DNA of 64,000 nt from CAVCAD01 sp036653735 (GTDB lineage: Bacteria; Bacillota_I; Bacilli_A; RF39; UBA660), in the NCBI GenBank assembly GCA_036653735.1, contig JAVVTI010000001.1, forward strand, positions 1 through 64,000, given 5' to 3'. Shown piece after piece: positions 1-8,134 of this stretch. The position numbers and the translations under genes are program-made. Each line of letters begins with the position of its first letter. The stretch's first letter is position 1. The notes below the pieces were generated by a model that was not told the DNA's origin, searched no databases, and saw only the letters and a list, made by a program, of their open reading frames with translations.

Positions 1-142
1 GAATCTAAAATCATAATATCATACTATATTTAATATGTCAACATAAATTTTAAACCTATTTATAAATATTTAAAACAGTTTTCTTTCGTGAAATGGAATA
101 TTTTCTTTCACTATACAAAAATAAAAATTGAAATTAGCTTTC

Positions 143-182
143 AAAAATCAGATTTCGATTTCAAATTTCAAATCTGATTTTT
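143..182. terminator. 13-bp inverted repeat, possible bidirectional terminator
   Basis: AAAAATCAGATTT (143-155) and its exact complement (170-182) flank a 14-base loop. It lies just past the doubtful ORF at 188-385. A/T runs at both ends of the stem would allow termination in either direction. Confidence 0.4.
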
Positions 183-187
183 AATTT

Positions 188-385
188 CTATTTTTGATTT
201 TCAATTATCATTTCTTCTAGTAATTTGATAATAGTATCACGGTATATTGGCTGGTTGTAAAAAAAGTTTTTAAAACTGCTAATAAAAATTCTTTTTTTTA
301 TTTTATCATTCTTATATTGAATATTCTTTGTTGTAATTATCATATTTATTATTATTAAAACATGAAATATAGTTAATATTGGCAA
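188..385 (-). CDS. Doubtful small hypothetical protein, 65 aa
   Basis: The frame opens with TTG and ends in TAG. The N-terminal third is hydrophobic and the C-terminus is charged, ending in a helix-like stretch with LLEEM. A weak AAAAGG lies about 14 bases before the start, which is too far for a good ribosome site. A host-type promoter about 370 bases upstream (759-787) could serve it. I do not recognise it; it may be a chance frame in AT-rich DNA. Confidence 0.25.
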   Translation of the reverse strand: MPILTIFHVLIIINMIITTKNIQYKNDKIKKRIFISSFKNFFYNQPIYRDTIIKLLEEMIIENQK

Positions 386-758
386 TATACTTTGAAATTC
401 CTTTTAAGTCAGATTGTTTAAAATAATATGGAATAAAATAAGAATTATTCCTTTTTAACATTAAGACCTTTCTTTACTTCTTTACATAAATCAAATGAAA
501 TATAAATAGAAATTTTAATATTTCCATTATCCTTTTTTTATTTTATCAGAAGTTTGTGTTTGATGAATAGTAAAATTAATATATTCTTAATGTGGATACA
601 ATTATTTTTTTTTCTTTAATTACAAAAATTTTATTTAGATAAATTATCCTTTGTAATGTTTTTTAAACAATTTAAACTACTTATTTCCATTCGTCTATGC
701 TCCTTTTAATTTTATATTTTTTATAATATCAATCATATTATTTATTGATTATAAATTT

Positions 759-787
759 ATTATACTAAACCATATTTAATTTGTCAA
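759..787 (-). promoter_or_regulatory. Host-type promoter, leftward
   Basis: TTGACA (782-787) and TATAAT (759-764) are separated by 17 bases. Both boxes are perfect consensus. It reads toward the doubtful ORF at 188-385. Confidence 0.6.
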
Positions 788-1289
788 CCTTTATTTATAA
801 TTATATTATGTTTATATGGTAGAAACATTTATTTTAATAATTAATGTTAATATCCCTCCACAGAATAAATATTTTCTTTATTACCTATACTATTCGCCCC
901 ACGTTTTTTCTTTTCCCATATTACCTTTAGTGGATATTCAATTTTTTATTTTTATATTTAATACACCTTAACACTTTACTGGGCTAAATTGTCTTAATTA
1001 TCCGAATTATTCAAACAATTAAAATTAGATATAAAAATAGAATTATATCCACAATTGTCACAACTAAAGTTTTGCACCTTAGATGATTGGCAACGTTAGA
1101 ATATAATCCCTATGGATTTTTACATCTCCCTTGTCTATATGTCTATTTTATCACACTTTTCAAAAACTGTCAAGTTTTATTTTAAATATTTTATCGAATG
1201 TATGTTCGTTTTATTTTATGAGTACTTAGCTGTTTTCGACTTATATTTTATTTAAGCCACTCCAGAAGTTTCTTTTACTACTTGACATA

Positions 1290-1318
1290 AGTATAATCTA
1301 TCTAGATTGAATTGTCAA
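1290..1318 (-). promoter_or_regulatory. Host-type promoter next to element A
   Basis: TTGACA (1313-1318), 17-base spacer, TATACT (1290-1295). It lies about 25 bases downstream (leftward) of intergenic element A. No clear gene follows for several hundred bases, so it may make a short RNA. Confidence 0.5.
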
Positions 1319-1342
1319 CAACTATTTTAATTATTTTTAAAT

Positions 1343-1425
1343 AGGCGATTCTAGTCATTTTATACTACTAGCCTAACAAGTTATCACTATGTATAATAAA
1401 GTCGCTAGAATCGGCTTTAAATGGC
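1343..1425 (-). repeat. Early intergenic element, copy A
   Basis: One of six related elements (A-F). In minus orientation it shows a left box with CCATTTAAAG, a core GATAACTTGT, and a right box TAAAATGACTAGAATCG, followed leftward by a -35 box. CGATTCTAG and CTAGAATCG form a 9-bp inverted repeat across it. Confidence 0.6.
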
Positions 1426-1462
1426 TTGTAGGATATCAAGAATAGTTTGTATTGGCAATAAA

Positions 1463-1486
1463 AAAGACCACCTCTTGGCAGCCTTT
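1463..1486 (-). terminator. Terminator of the 1497-1940 gene pair
   Basis: On the minus strand a 10-pair stem (AAAGGCTGCC with GGTGGTCTTT, using G-U pairs) closes an AAGA tetraloop and runs into a T tract. It starts just past the stop of the 1497 gene. Confidence 0.65.
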
Positions 1487-1496
1487 CTATTTTTAT

Positions 1497-1685
1497 TTAT
1501 TTACAAAAAATATTGTCAATTGTAATTTGAGTATTTTTATTCAAATCATGAATATATCTCCGCTCGCTATAGGATTTAAAAGCTTCCTCTATTGTTTCTC
1601 CTACAAATATTTTTGATTCTTTGTTTAATCGTCTTTCAATATTGCGATACTCCCAGTAGCTACATTCTATATTAAAAAGTTCCAT
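1497..1685 (-). CDS. Small hypothetical early protein, 62 aa
   Basis: A charged, Tyr/Glu-rich protein with no recognisable motif. Its ribosome site (GAGGAGAAG) lies inside the last codons of the 1689-1940 gene, so the two are translationally coupled. It is followed by a strong terminator. Probably a host-takeover or accessory early protein, by position only. Confidence 0.65.
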   Translation of the reverse strand: MELFNIECSYWEYRNIERRLNKESKIFVGETIEEAFKSYSERRYIHDLNKNTQITIDNIFCK

Positions 1686-1688
1686 CTT

Positions 1689-1940
1689 TTACTTCTCCTC
1701 TTCATTTTTATATTTATTTTCAACCCCATAAAACATGCTATCTTTTCTATACTTATTCAAAAATTCAAATTCTTCTTGGACTCTATTCCATCTTACATTA
1801 TTTTCAATACTATTCATGTCTTCTTTACTCATGCTATAATTAAACGCATAAATACAAATAGGCTTAATTATAAACTTAATGTAAACATAAGGTAAATGAT
1901 ACTTTTTACATAAATAATTATAAAATTTTCTTCTACACAT
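1689..1940 (-). CDS. Small hypothetical early protein, 83 aa
   Basis: I chose the ATG at 1940 rather than the GTG three codons earlier because AAAGG sits 8 bases before the ATG, whereas it abuts the GTG. The N-terminus is basic (CRRKFYNYLCKKY) and the C-terminus acidic. No family recognised. A perfect-spacing promoter (1981-2009) lies just upstream, and the gene is coupled to the 1497 gene. Confidence 0.65.
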   Translation of the reverse strand: MCRRKFYNYLCKKYHLPYVYIKFIIKPICIYAFNYSMSKEDMNSIENNVRWNRVQEEFEFLNKYRKDSMFYGVENKYKNEEEK

Positions 1941-1980
1941 ATTCCGCACCTTTTGCTTTCTATTTTATTATTATATTGAT

Positions 1981-2009
1981 AATATACCATCTATTCAATT
2001 TATTGTCAA
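1981..2009 (-). promoter_or_regulatory. Promoter of the 1689-1497 operon
   Basis: TTGACA (2004-2009), 17-base spacer, TATATT (1981-1986), about 40 bases before the ATG at 1940. Element B lies upstream. Confidence 0.7.
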
Positions 2010-2087
2010 TCATTATTTTAAACTTGTAATATTGAATAACTCTATAGTGTATCAATACAGTATCACACGTTTAAACACAGTTCTAAG

Positions 2088-2159
2088 GTCGATTCTAGAC
2101 GCCTTACAGATGGTATGGTAAAGTTGTTAAGGTATACGCTTAGAATGGTTTAAACCGTC
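2088..2159 (-). repeat. Early intergenic element, copy B
   Basis: Minus orientation: left box GACGGTTTAAACC, core resembling AACAACTTT, right box with GGCGTCTAGAATCGACC. It is the most divergent in its core but keeps both flanking boxes. Confidence 0.55.
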
Positions 2160-2204
2160 TTATATAGCGTTGTGATATTTTACATAAAAAAGGGTATCAA
2201 TTCC

Positions 2205-2233
2205 ATTATACTATAAAATTATAGTTTTGTCAA
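2205..2233 (-). promoter_or_regulatory. Host-type promoter, leftward, above element B
   Basis: TTGACA (2228-2233), 17-base spacer, TATAAT (2205-2210). It would transcribe element B into the 1940 operon, so element B could be RNA as well as DNA. Confidence 0.6.
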
Positions 2234-2247
2234 GTATAATATTAAAA

Positions 2248-2276
2248 AAAAATAAGATATTTCTATCTTATTTTTT
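2248..2276 (-). terminator. Terminator of the SprT-like gene
   Basis: AAAAATAAGATA and TATCTTATTTTT form a 12-bp stem with a 4-base loop just past the stop at 2287. A and T runs make it potentially bidirectional. Confidence 0.65.
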
Positions 2277-2286
2277 ATTGGCTATT

Positions 2287-2784
2287 TTAGATTTCTGCTT
2301 TTTCAAATTTTCCTCCGCAGCCTTTATGATGATAATCTTGATAATTTCTAGTAAACTTGCTTTCTCTTTGCTTATAGATAATTTTACCACATTTTTTACA
2401 CTTAAAAGAATATTTATAAATAGTAACATCAAGGTTTATTCCTAAACTATCAGCAGATGTACATCTTGTAATATCATAACAGCCGTAACAGTCTGTAACT
2501 AATTTCCCTAATCTAGTCCATTCTTTACCATGATTCATACAGCCTTTGCAAGTATGTAGTAATTCATGCATTATAGTTTGTTTGCAACTTTCATCTTTTA
2601 TATCATCGGCTAATAGTCTTTCTGAAATATTGATACTATAGATTCCTCCATTTTTTTTACATTGTCCCCACCTGTTCTTGGCTCTTTTATTCACTTCTAA
2701 ACTTGTGATATCTGTTGAATACCGTATTCCTAACACGTCTAATTCTTCCTTGCATTCTTGTAATAATTTTTGCAAATCTTTCAT
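2287..2784 (-). CDS. SprT-like zinc metallopeptidase with C-terminal zinc ribbon
   Basis: The 165-residue protein carries MHELLH near residue 70, followed by a conserved HGKEW about 14 residues later. This is the HExxH...H arrangement of SprT/Spartan-type peptidases. The C-terminal third holds two Cys pairs (CKKCGK and a later CGGK) like a zinc ribbon. Eukaryotic Spartan cleaves DNA-protein crosslinks; phage SprT roles are poorly known, so function is inferred from family only. The ORF has its own promoter (2840-2868) and a leader hairpin directly before the ribosome site (2800-2815). Confidence 0.85.
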   Translation of the reverse strand: MKDLQKLLQECKEELDVLGIRYSTDITSLEVNKRAKNRWGQCKKNGGIYSINISERLLADDIKDESCKQTIMHELLHTCKGCMNHGKEWTRLGKLVTDCYGCYDITRCTSADSLGINLDVTIYKYSFKCKKCGKIIYKQRESKFTRNYQDYHHKGCGGKFEKAEI

Positions 2785-2799
2785 TGATTCCTCTTTTCT

Positions 2800-2815
2800 C
2801 CTACTCTATAGCAGG
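2800..2815 (-). promoter_or_regulatory. Leader stem-loop, copy 1
   Basis: In the minus-strand leader CCTGCT pairs with AGTAGG around an ATAG tetraloop, preceded by CTA and followed by AGAAAAGAGG, the ribosome site of the SprT-like gene. It matches copies at 5703-5718 and 8048-8063, with different stem bases that still pair. Confidence 0.65.
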
Positions 2816-2839
2816 TAGTTTTTTTTAATTCCTAATAAT

Positions 2840-2887
2840 AGTATAGCAAAAAATCCTCACTCTGTCAATAACAAAATGAGGATTTTT
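2840..2887 (-). promoter_or_regulatory. Promoter embedded in a terminator hairpin
   Basis: TTGACA (2863-2868), 17 bases, TATACT (2840-2845). The -35 box sits in the loop of an 11-bp hairpin (2849-2859 with 2877-2887) that can end transcription of the upstream gene at 2899. The same design recurs at 5743-5792. Confidence 0.7.
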
Positions 2888-2898
2888 AAAATAACAAA

Positions 2899-3111
2899 TC
2901 AAAAAAATGTAATAAAAAAATTATCAATTAAATATTTTTTGAATTGTTGTAAATGCTTTTTATTTGTAATCGTAGTTATTTCAGCATCAAATATAAAAAA
3001 CTTTTTTTCATTTATAATGAAAGTTCCTATCATTTTTTCGTAGGAAAAACATTGTATTTTATCCCCTATTTTTACGATATTAAAATTTTTATTGTTTACC
3101 AAAAATTCCAT
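2899..3111 (-). CDS. Small hypothetical protein, 70 aa
   Basis: I chose the ATG at 3111 because GGGAGGGG lies about 6 bases before it. A longer frame exists but its extra N-terminus overlaps the membrane-protein gene. The product is short, beta-rich and hydrophobic at the C-terminus (FFITFF). It overlaps the 3' end of the 3089-3277 gene. Not recognised. Confidence 0.6.
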   Translation of the reverse strand: MEFLVNNKNFNIVKIGDKIQCFSYEKMIGTFIINEKKFFIFDAEITTITNKKHLQQFKKYLIDNFFITFF

Positions 3112-3277
3112 GTTTACCCCTCCCTTTATCGTTAGCATAAATAAACAAAGATATCCATGATAACGATATAACACAGACCACAATTGGAATATAAGAAATA
3201 CTGTCCAATAAACAAGCATTAAATAAAAATGATAAAGCTGCTATATTTGTAGTTAATTTCAAAATTTTATTTTTCAT
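3089..3277 (-). CDS. Small predicted membrane protein, 62 aa
   Basis: After KNKILK comes one long or two short hydrophobic segments (residues about 8-50) with a Cys near residue 22, then a basic tail. Its ATG overlaps the stop of the methyltransferase gene (TAATG), so it is translated by coupling. Function unknown; a superinfection or envelope role is possible but unsupported. Confidence 0.6.
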   Translation of the reverse strand: MKNKILKLTTNIAALSFLFNACLLDSISYIPIVVCVISLSWISLFIYANDKGRGKHGIFGKQ

Positions 3278-5688
3278 TATTTTTCTTCCTTTCCGATTAC
3301 AAGTATTTTAATTGCAACGTTTGTCATTTCAAAAATACCCCTTTTTAAGTCTTTTATATAATATGTTTTTCCGCTTTCATCTAACCAATTTCTAAAATCG
3401 ATTGAGCTTTTATCATTCGCAAAAGTCCAATGAGGTGAGGTAACAGAAACTAATGTGCTACCACATTTTAGTAAGCTATAAGCGTGTTTAATATGGTTTT
3501 GTTCGTCGCTGAACGGTGGATTCATAACAATAGCGTCATACATTTTATCTGTGCTATATTCAAGGAAATCATCACCAACTACGGTATGACCTTTAAGTTT
3601 TAATAACTCTTGAAAATCGAACAAGTGTTCGATTACATCAATATTGTTAGTAATTTTTTTTATTTCATCGGCAATATTACCAATGCCAGCAGATGGTTCT
3701 AGCACTATATCATTCCTTTTAATATTTGCTATTTCAATAAGTTCTGCCACAACTTCGCTAGGAGTAAAATTTATATCTCCCTTTTGCCACATTTTATATT
3801 CACGTTCTAATTTTTTTATTTTTAACATTGTAGTATCTTGTGGCTTGTCGATTTTTAAAAGAATCTTTCCATATTCAAGAACATTTTGAATTAATTCTTT
3901 TGTGTTTGTAATGTTCGCTTTTTGCAAGCATTTTTGTATTTTTGGCACTTCTGCATTCCAATAAGAATTAGCATATTTTAAGTCAATTTGTGGGTAGGTT
4001 ATTCTTTCCATTCCATATTTTTCATATTGTCTATAATAGCTATTTAATTTAGTTCGGAATGATTCAGTGATTAAAGCAATTTCTAATATCGTTAAATCAC
4101 GATTGACAATTTCAACAAGGAAATAATTAAATAAGTTTAATTCCGTTTTATAATTAGCAATCTTCCTTTCTCTTTCTGATTGCTCTGCCATGCGTTTATA
4201 CGTGTTAGTTTTATAATCCCCTGACAACTTATTAAGTTTGTTCTGTGTGCTCTCTATTGCCTTATTGATTCGGTTAACAAGCTTTTCATTGTCATTAACT
4301 TTTGGTAATTCAGTATCTGTGATTGTTCCATCATTTTTCAATAAATCTTTTGGGTTTTCTTTGAATAAAAAACCATGCTTAAATTTTGAATAATAACCAC
4401 CTAACGTTTTAATATATTTTGAAACGAAAATATATTCTTCTCTATCTAATTTTTCAACCACCTTTACAATATATATTTTTTCATTATTTCTGGTGTCAAT
4501 ATCTTCCGTTGTTGTAAAGGTTAGATTATTAATATTAAAATCGTTTGCGTTGGCTACGTTTGTTTTATCTGCTTTTATAACTTTTTTAACAATTTTTTCA
4601 ACTTCATAAGATACTGAAACTTCTTTAATTTCGCACCATGAAATCGCATTTTTCCCTATCCATTTACTAATGTTATCAGTATTCCCAATAAACCACGTAT
4701 TGGTGGGGTCTGCTTTTCCGTGACATTCTTTTGTTAGTTTGATATTCATTTTATAAGCTTTAAAATACTTTTTTCCCTCCTCTCCTACTTCATGTATACA
4801 GTATACTAGCCCTTTCTTCTTGCCATATGTAAAATGATTTTTAAGAACAAAGCATTGACCATCTTTTATGCTTCCCACTTCCGTTTCAACTACTCTATTT
4901 TCTTTTTTATATTCCGTTACAATAACTTTCTCATAAATTACACCATCTCCTTGACCTAGCAAACCTCCACAAGTTGTATCTAATTTATTTACAAAACTTT
5001 CAAAGCTTTCTATTAGTTTATATTTTTCTTTTAATTCTGAATAATGATAATCAGCAGCTTTTATTGACCTTTCTTCTGTTTCATCCCATCTGTTTATATT
5101 ATCTTGGATATAATCTTTTTTATAGTTTTCTTCTGTCATGGTTCTAAATTTTTCGATATCTTTAATATAAGTTTCATAATTATAATAATCACTAATACCA
5201 GAATACTTTAAAACTCCATTTCCTTTTGCAATTATGATTCCGTCTTTTTCAATATGCCAATTACAACGTAGTGGATTGGCTAGATGTTTTGGAATTGTAC
5301 CAACTACAATATATTTATCTTCTGTGATAACTTGTTTAGATTGCAATTTTTCAATCATATTTCTAGCTGATTCTGCTTCTTGTTCGCACGCTCCCTTTTC
5401 TAATGTCATGTTTTTTAATTTCTCAATTTTCTTTGAAATATTATGATTCATACATTTTTCTTTGTGGTCGTATTGTCTGATTTCTTCTGCATCTTTTGCG
5501 CAATAGACATTAAAACATAAAATATAATCGTTCTTTTCAGCGACACCAGTCCAATAAGCTGGACTATAGTAATCGGTCATTCCGTCTGATTCGTCTGCAT
5601 GATATCCATACACTTTCCATCCGTCAATGTTCATTAATTTGTGTGCAATCATAACCCCAACTTTTTGATATTCATAATAATTTGACAT
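3277..5688 (-). CDS. Large N6-adenine methyltransferase-like fusion protein
   Basis: 803 residues. The C-terminal 180 residues are a class I SAM-dependent methyltransferase: an SAM-binding loop with LEPSAGIGN near residue 660 and the catalytic NPPF motif near residue 720 (DAIVMNPPFSD), typical of adenine-N6 enzymes. The first 600 residues contain several unassigned domains; the start (NYYEYQKVGVMIAHKLMN) resembles proteins I recall from clostridial phages, without a known function. It may modify phage DNA against restriction, an inference. The leader carries hairpin copy 2 and a promoter inside a terminator. A LexA-like box, CGAACAAGTGTTCG, lies within the coding region (3618-3631). Confidence 0.8.
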   Translation of the reverse strand: MSNYYEYQKVGVMIAHKLMNIDGWKVYGYHADESDGMTDYYSPAYWTGVAEKNDYILCFNVYCAKDAEEIRQYDHKEKCMNHNISKKIEKLKNMTLEKGACEQEAESARNMIEKLQSKQVITEDKYIVVGTIPKHLANPLRCNWHIEKDGIIIAKGNGVLKYSGISDYYNYETYIKDIEKFRTMTEENYKKDYIQDNINRWDETEERSIKAADYHYSELKEKYKLIESFESFVNKLDTTCGGLLGQGDGVIYEKVIVTEYKKENRVVETEVGSIKDGQCFVLKNHFTYGKKKGLVYCIHEVGEEGKKYFKAYKMNIKLTKECHGKADPTNTWFIGNTDNISKWIGKNAISWCEIKEVSVSYEVEKIVKKVIKADKTNVANANDFNINNLTFTTTEDIDTRNNEKIYIVKVVEKLDREEYIFVSKYIKTLGGYYSKFKHGFLFKENPKDLLKNDGTITDTELPKVNDNEKLVNRINKAIESTQNKLNKLSGDYKTNTYKRMAEQSERERKIANYKTELNLFNYFLVEIVNRDLTILEIALITESFRTKLNSYYRQYEKYGMERITYPQIDLKYANSYWNAEVPKIQKCLQKANITNTKELIQNVLEYGKILLKIDKPQDTTMLKIKKLEREYKMWQKGDINFTPSEVVAELIEIANIKRNDIVLEPSAGIGNIADEIKKITNNIDVIEHLFDFQELLKLKGHTVVGDDFLEYSTDKMYDAIVMNPPFSDEQNHIKHAYSLLKCGSTLVSVTSPHWTFANDKSSIDFRNWLDESGKTYYIKDLKRGIFEMTNVAIKILVIGKEEK

Positions 5689-5702
5689 AAACCCTCTTTT
5701 CT

Positions 5703-5718
5703 CTCATTCTATAATGAG
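5703..5718 (-). promoter_or_regulatory. Leader stem-loop, copy 2
   Basis: CTCATT pairs with AATGAG around an ATAG loop in the minus-strand leader, preceded by GCTA and followed by AGAAAAGAGG before the methyltransferase ATG. The stem differs from copies 1 and 3 by paired changes. Confidence 0.7.
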
Positions 5719-5742
5719 TAGCTTTTTTTAATTTCTTATATT

Positions 5743-5792
5743 ACTATATCAAAGAATCCTCACATTGTCAATAACAAAATAAAGATTCTTTG
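5743..5792 (-). promoter_or_regulatory. Second promoter embedded in a hairpin
   Basis: TTGACA (5766-5771), 17 bases, TATAGT (5743-5748). CAAAGAATC (5750-5758) pairs with GATTCTTTG (5784-5792), so the -35 is in the loop. It is closely similar in sequence to the 2840-2887 module. It ends the sliding-clamp transcript and starts the methyltransferase transcript. Confidence 0.7.
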
Positions 5793-5805
5793 CTATTTTT
5801 TATTA

Positions 5806-6975
5806 CTATTTTTCGTTATCCAAAATTTCCTGCAATTGTGCTTTTAATTCGTCTTTGACTTTAATCGGCAATATTAAAAATGCATAGCTACTTGAATAAA
5901 TCATTAAAGGGGCTGTTGGACTTGTAGCAGTGCAATATATTTCTTCGCCATCTGCAATCTTTAAAGCATCTAACATAGACCACGTATTGAATGTAATTAT
6001 TAAATCTTTTTCTTTCCCCTTAAAATTTGTAATTTTTAATTTATCTGATACTTTTACTCTTGTGTTTTCTATATAAGTTGTGATATTGTCGGAAGAAATA
6101 TTAAATAAAACAGGCGTAAAATGTTTTTTCTTGTCGATAACATTATCTGTATAATATTTTATGTGTTCTAACATTTTTTTAGCATCCACATTAAAAGCGT
6201 AGTTATAATCGTCCGACAACATAGGATTAACCTTAAAAAAATCTTTTTCTCTCTTCCTTTGATTATATCTAAAACCATCACCAATTACACGAACGATTTT
6301 TCCACCATCTATTATTTGAATTACTCCAATTGATTTTTTATCTAATACTTTCCCCAAATCGTTTTTAATTCTAGCGTCAATTTGAATTTTACCATTTTCT
6401 GTGATTTTTTCTTTTACTTTAAGACATCTTGTAATAAGTCTGTGCCCATCTAATGCCTCAATTCTATTATCATTAATATTAAAATGAATTGAACTCATAG
6501 TGTCATTGTTTTTTCCATTTCCAGTAAACTTTGAAAAATTAGAAATTATCTCTTGAAACTCTGATTCATTAAATTCTAGCATAAGTGTATTATCATTCGC
6601 CAGAGCAAAAGAAAAATCTGCAAATTCAAGTGTATCATATTTTATTAATTTAATTGTTTTGCCATTATTCTGAACTAATATATTTTCTTCTGTTTCTTCA
6701 ATAATAACTTCATTTTTCATACTTGTTAATAATTTTAAATCTGCAAAATCCAATAGAATTTTATCCAATTTTAAATCTGCCCGATTCAGATGTGAAACAT
6801 AATTATCAGTATAAATTTCTAAGTAAGCTTCTGCAGATTTCAATACAGATGCTTGTAAATTGTTTCCATCATCTACTAGCAATATTTTAGATAAATAACC
6901 TTCCTTTTTCATGTTGCAACTAACCTTTTCAATAATTCCTGTTAACTCTTTTCCGTCAATACTAATTTTCATCAT
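5806..6975 (-). CDS. DNA polymerase III beta-clamp-like protein
   Basis: 389 residues, the length of a bacterial DnaN. The central signature (HFNINDNRIEALDGHRL) matches the DnaN 'ATDGHRLA' region. The C-terminus, with a proline-leucine turn (APLMIY) followed by AFLILPIKV, matches the DnaN end, where the hydrophobic clamp-binding groove forms. It should encircle DNA and tether a polymerase; no polymerase gene is visible in the window, so it may serve the host enzyme or one encoded outside. AAGGAG lies 9 bases before the ATG. A promoter is at 7019-7047. Confidence 0.85.
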   Translation of the reverse strand: MMKISIDGKELTGIIEKVSCNMKKEGYLSKILLVDDGNNLQASVLKSAEAYLEIYTDNYVSHLNRADLKLDKILLDFADLKLLTSMKNEVIIEETEENILVQNNGKTIKLIKYDTLEFADFSFALANDNTLMLEFNESEFQEIISNFSKFTGNGKNNDTMSSIHFNINDNRIEALDGHRLITRCLKVKEKITENGKIQIDARIKNDLGKVLDKKSIGVIQIIDGGKIVRVIGDGFRYNQRKREKDFFKVNPMLSDDYNYAFNVDAKKMLEHIKYYTDNVIDKKKHFTPVLFNISSDNITTYIENTRVKVSDKLKITNFKGKEKDLIITFNTWSMLDALKIADGEEIYCTATSPTAPLMIYSSSYAFLILPIKVKDELKAQLQEILDNEK

Positions 6976-7018
6976 AATTTTTATCTCCTTTTTTATTTGT
7001 TTTTTAATTTCTTAGTTC

Positions 7019-7047
7019 ATCTTATCATAAAGTTTTTAATACGTCAA
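7019..7047 (-). promoter_or_regulatory. Promoter of the clamp gene
   Basis: TTGACG (7042-7047), 17-base spacer, TAAGAT (7019-7024). The -35 overlaps the last codons of the 7036-7191 gene. Confidence 0.6.
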
Positions 7048-7191
7048 CATAATTTTTTTATTCGTGTATTTACTTTGCCCAATATAAATCCCTATATCAT
7101 GAATACTATTAATTGTTTCTTTTTGATGTTCTGTCATTTCTATATAACCTATGATATTATGATTTTGCCATATTGCATATTTTTTCATCAT
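7036..7191 (-). CDS. Small hypothetical protein, 51 aa
   Basis: The frame starts MMKKYAIWQNHN and follows GGAGG closely. Its ATG overlaps the TGA stop of the 7188-7715 gene (ATGATG), a typical coupled pair. The composition is ordinary and soluble. Not recognised. Confidence 0.65.
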   Translation of the reverse strand: MMKKYAIWQNHNIIGYIEMTEHQKETINSIHDIGIYIGQSKYTNKKIMLTY

Positions 7192-7715
7192 AACTCCTCC
7201 ATCTCTTTTAAATAATCAACAAGTAACTGTTTAATATCATCAAATCTTTCTATCTCTTCTGCATAGATAGAGATTTTTTTAAAAATTTCGGATAGTAATT
7301 CCTCTAGTTCATCTTTATTATATCCATCGCCATTAATAGTACAGATATTTTCGTTGTACAAGTCAAGTAATTCTTGAATATCTGTACATTCTAAACTATT
7401 ATCATAGTCAATTATAAATTTAGTAATTCCGTCAATGTCGATTAGATTATTAATATCTGTTACTTCTGCATTTTCATAGCCATCAAAATTCCAATATTTC
7501 AAACTCATAGACATATTATATAACCCACCAAGCATATTTATAATCTGTGTCGGTGTGTAATATATGAAATCAGTATCAATTTTTTCGTATAAATACACTT
7601 TATTATCAGTGTAGCCTACTGTATCACCATAATTATTATGCAAAACAACTTTTTCATCTTCATTCATATCTTCAATAATTTCTTTAATCCGTTCCTCTAA
7701 AAATTCAATTGTCAT
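7188..7715 (-). CDS. Acidic hypothetical protein, 175 aa
   Basis: The protein is strongly acidic, rich in Asp, Glu, Tyr and Asn, with a C-terminal helix (DIKQLLVDYLKEMEEL). Such acidic early phage proteins are sometimes DNA mimics, but nothing specific supports that here. It has its own promoter and a ribosome site (AGAAAAGAGG) of the same type as the hairpin-leader genes, though its hairpin is not clear. Confidence 0.65.
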   Translation of the reverse strand: MTIEFLEERIKEIIEDMNEDEKVVLHNNYGDTVGYTDNKVYLYEKIDTDFIYYTPTQIINMLGGLYNMSMSLKYWNFDGYENAEVTDINNLIDIDGITKFIIDYDNSLECTDIQELLDLYNENICTINGDGYNKDELEELLSEIFKKISIYAEEIERFDDIKQLLVDYLKEMEEL

Positions 7716-7759
7716 ATTTTCCTCTTTTCTCCTACTTTTTAATAAATAAATTTTCTAAA

Positions 7760-7788
7760 ATTATAACATGACATTTACTGCTTTTCAA
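7760..7788 (-). promoter_or_regulatory. Promoter of the 7715-7036 operon
   Basis: TTGAAA (7783-7788), 17-base spacer, TATAAT (7760-7765). The -35 lies inside the end of the 7775-8032 gene. Confidence 0.6.
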
Positions 7789-8032
7789 ATACAACGCCTT
7801 TGTTTTCTATATATTTTCCAATATGAATAGTACAATAATTAATACTGCCGTAAGTATATCCACCATCATTAATTAAATAAATAGGTTCGTCACCTGTACC
7901 GCCACAAACAAGTTTTAACTCCTCTAATTCATCTATTAATTCATTTATGGTTAATGATTTAGAACATTGTTCGGGTGAATATCCGTCCCTATTTCCCTCA
8001 ATAAAGACACCTTTAAAATTATTATTTCTCAT
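7775..8032 (-). CDS. Hypothetical protein, 85 aa
   Basis: A short protein with the stretch LTINELIDELEELKLVCGGTGDEPIYL, cut here for length to its conserved-looking part 'LIDELEELKLVCGGTG'. This resembles a widespread small phage protein I recall with a 'GDxPV' turn, but I cannot name the family. The leader carries hairpin copy 3 and a promoter at 8087-8115. Confidence 0.65.
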   Translation of the reverse strand: MRNNNFKGVFIEGNRDGYSPEQCSKSLTINELIDELEELKLVCGGTGDEPIYLINDGGYTYGSINYCTIHIGKYIENKGVVFEKQ

Positions 8033-8047
8033 ATTTTCCTCTTTTCT

Positions 8048-8063
8048 CCTATTCAGTAATAGG
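8048..8063 (-). promoter_or_regulatory. Leader stem-loop, copy 3
   Basis: CCTATT pairs with AATAGG around an ACTG loop, preceded by GCTA and followed by AGAAAAGAGG, the ribosome site of the 7775-8032 gene. Confidence 0.7.
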
Positions 8064-8086
8064 TAGCTCTATTAGTTGTTAAAACC

Positions 8087-8115
8087 ATCTTATCACAATT
8101 TTTAAATTATGTCAA
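8087..8115 (-). promoter_or_regulatory. Promoter of the 7775-8032 gene
   Basis: TTGACA (8110-8115), 17-base spacer, TAAGAT (8087-8092). The leader hairpin follows about 25 bases downstream. Confidence 0.65.
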
Positions 8116-8134
8116 GCTTTATTTTTTTTTTTTA

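Larger units (their letters stand above)
386..1462. other. Gene-poor AT-rich stretch
   Basis: No frame here has convincing coding character. A 19-codon minus-strand frame (631-690) follows a good AAAGGAG site and might be a leader peptide. Around 860-1060 are words such as TTAACACTTTA that recur in inverted form near 9060-9260, an imperfect, low-confidence resemblance. Two leftward promoters and intergenic element A are listed separately. Confidence 0.5.
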
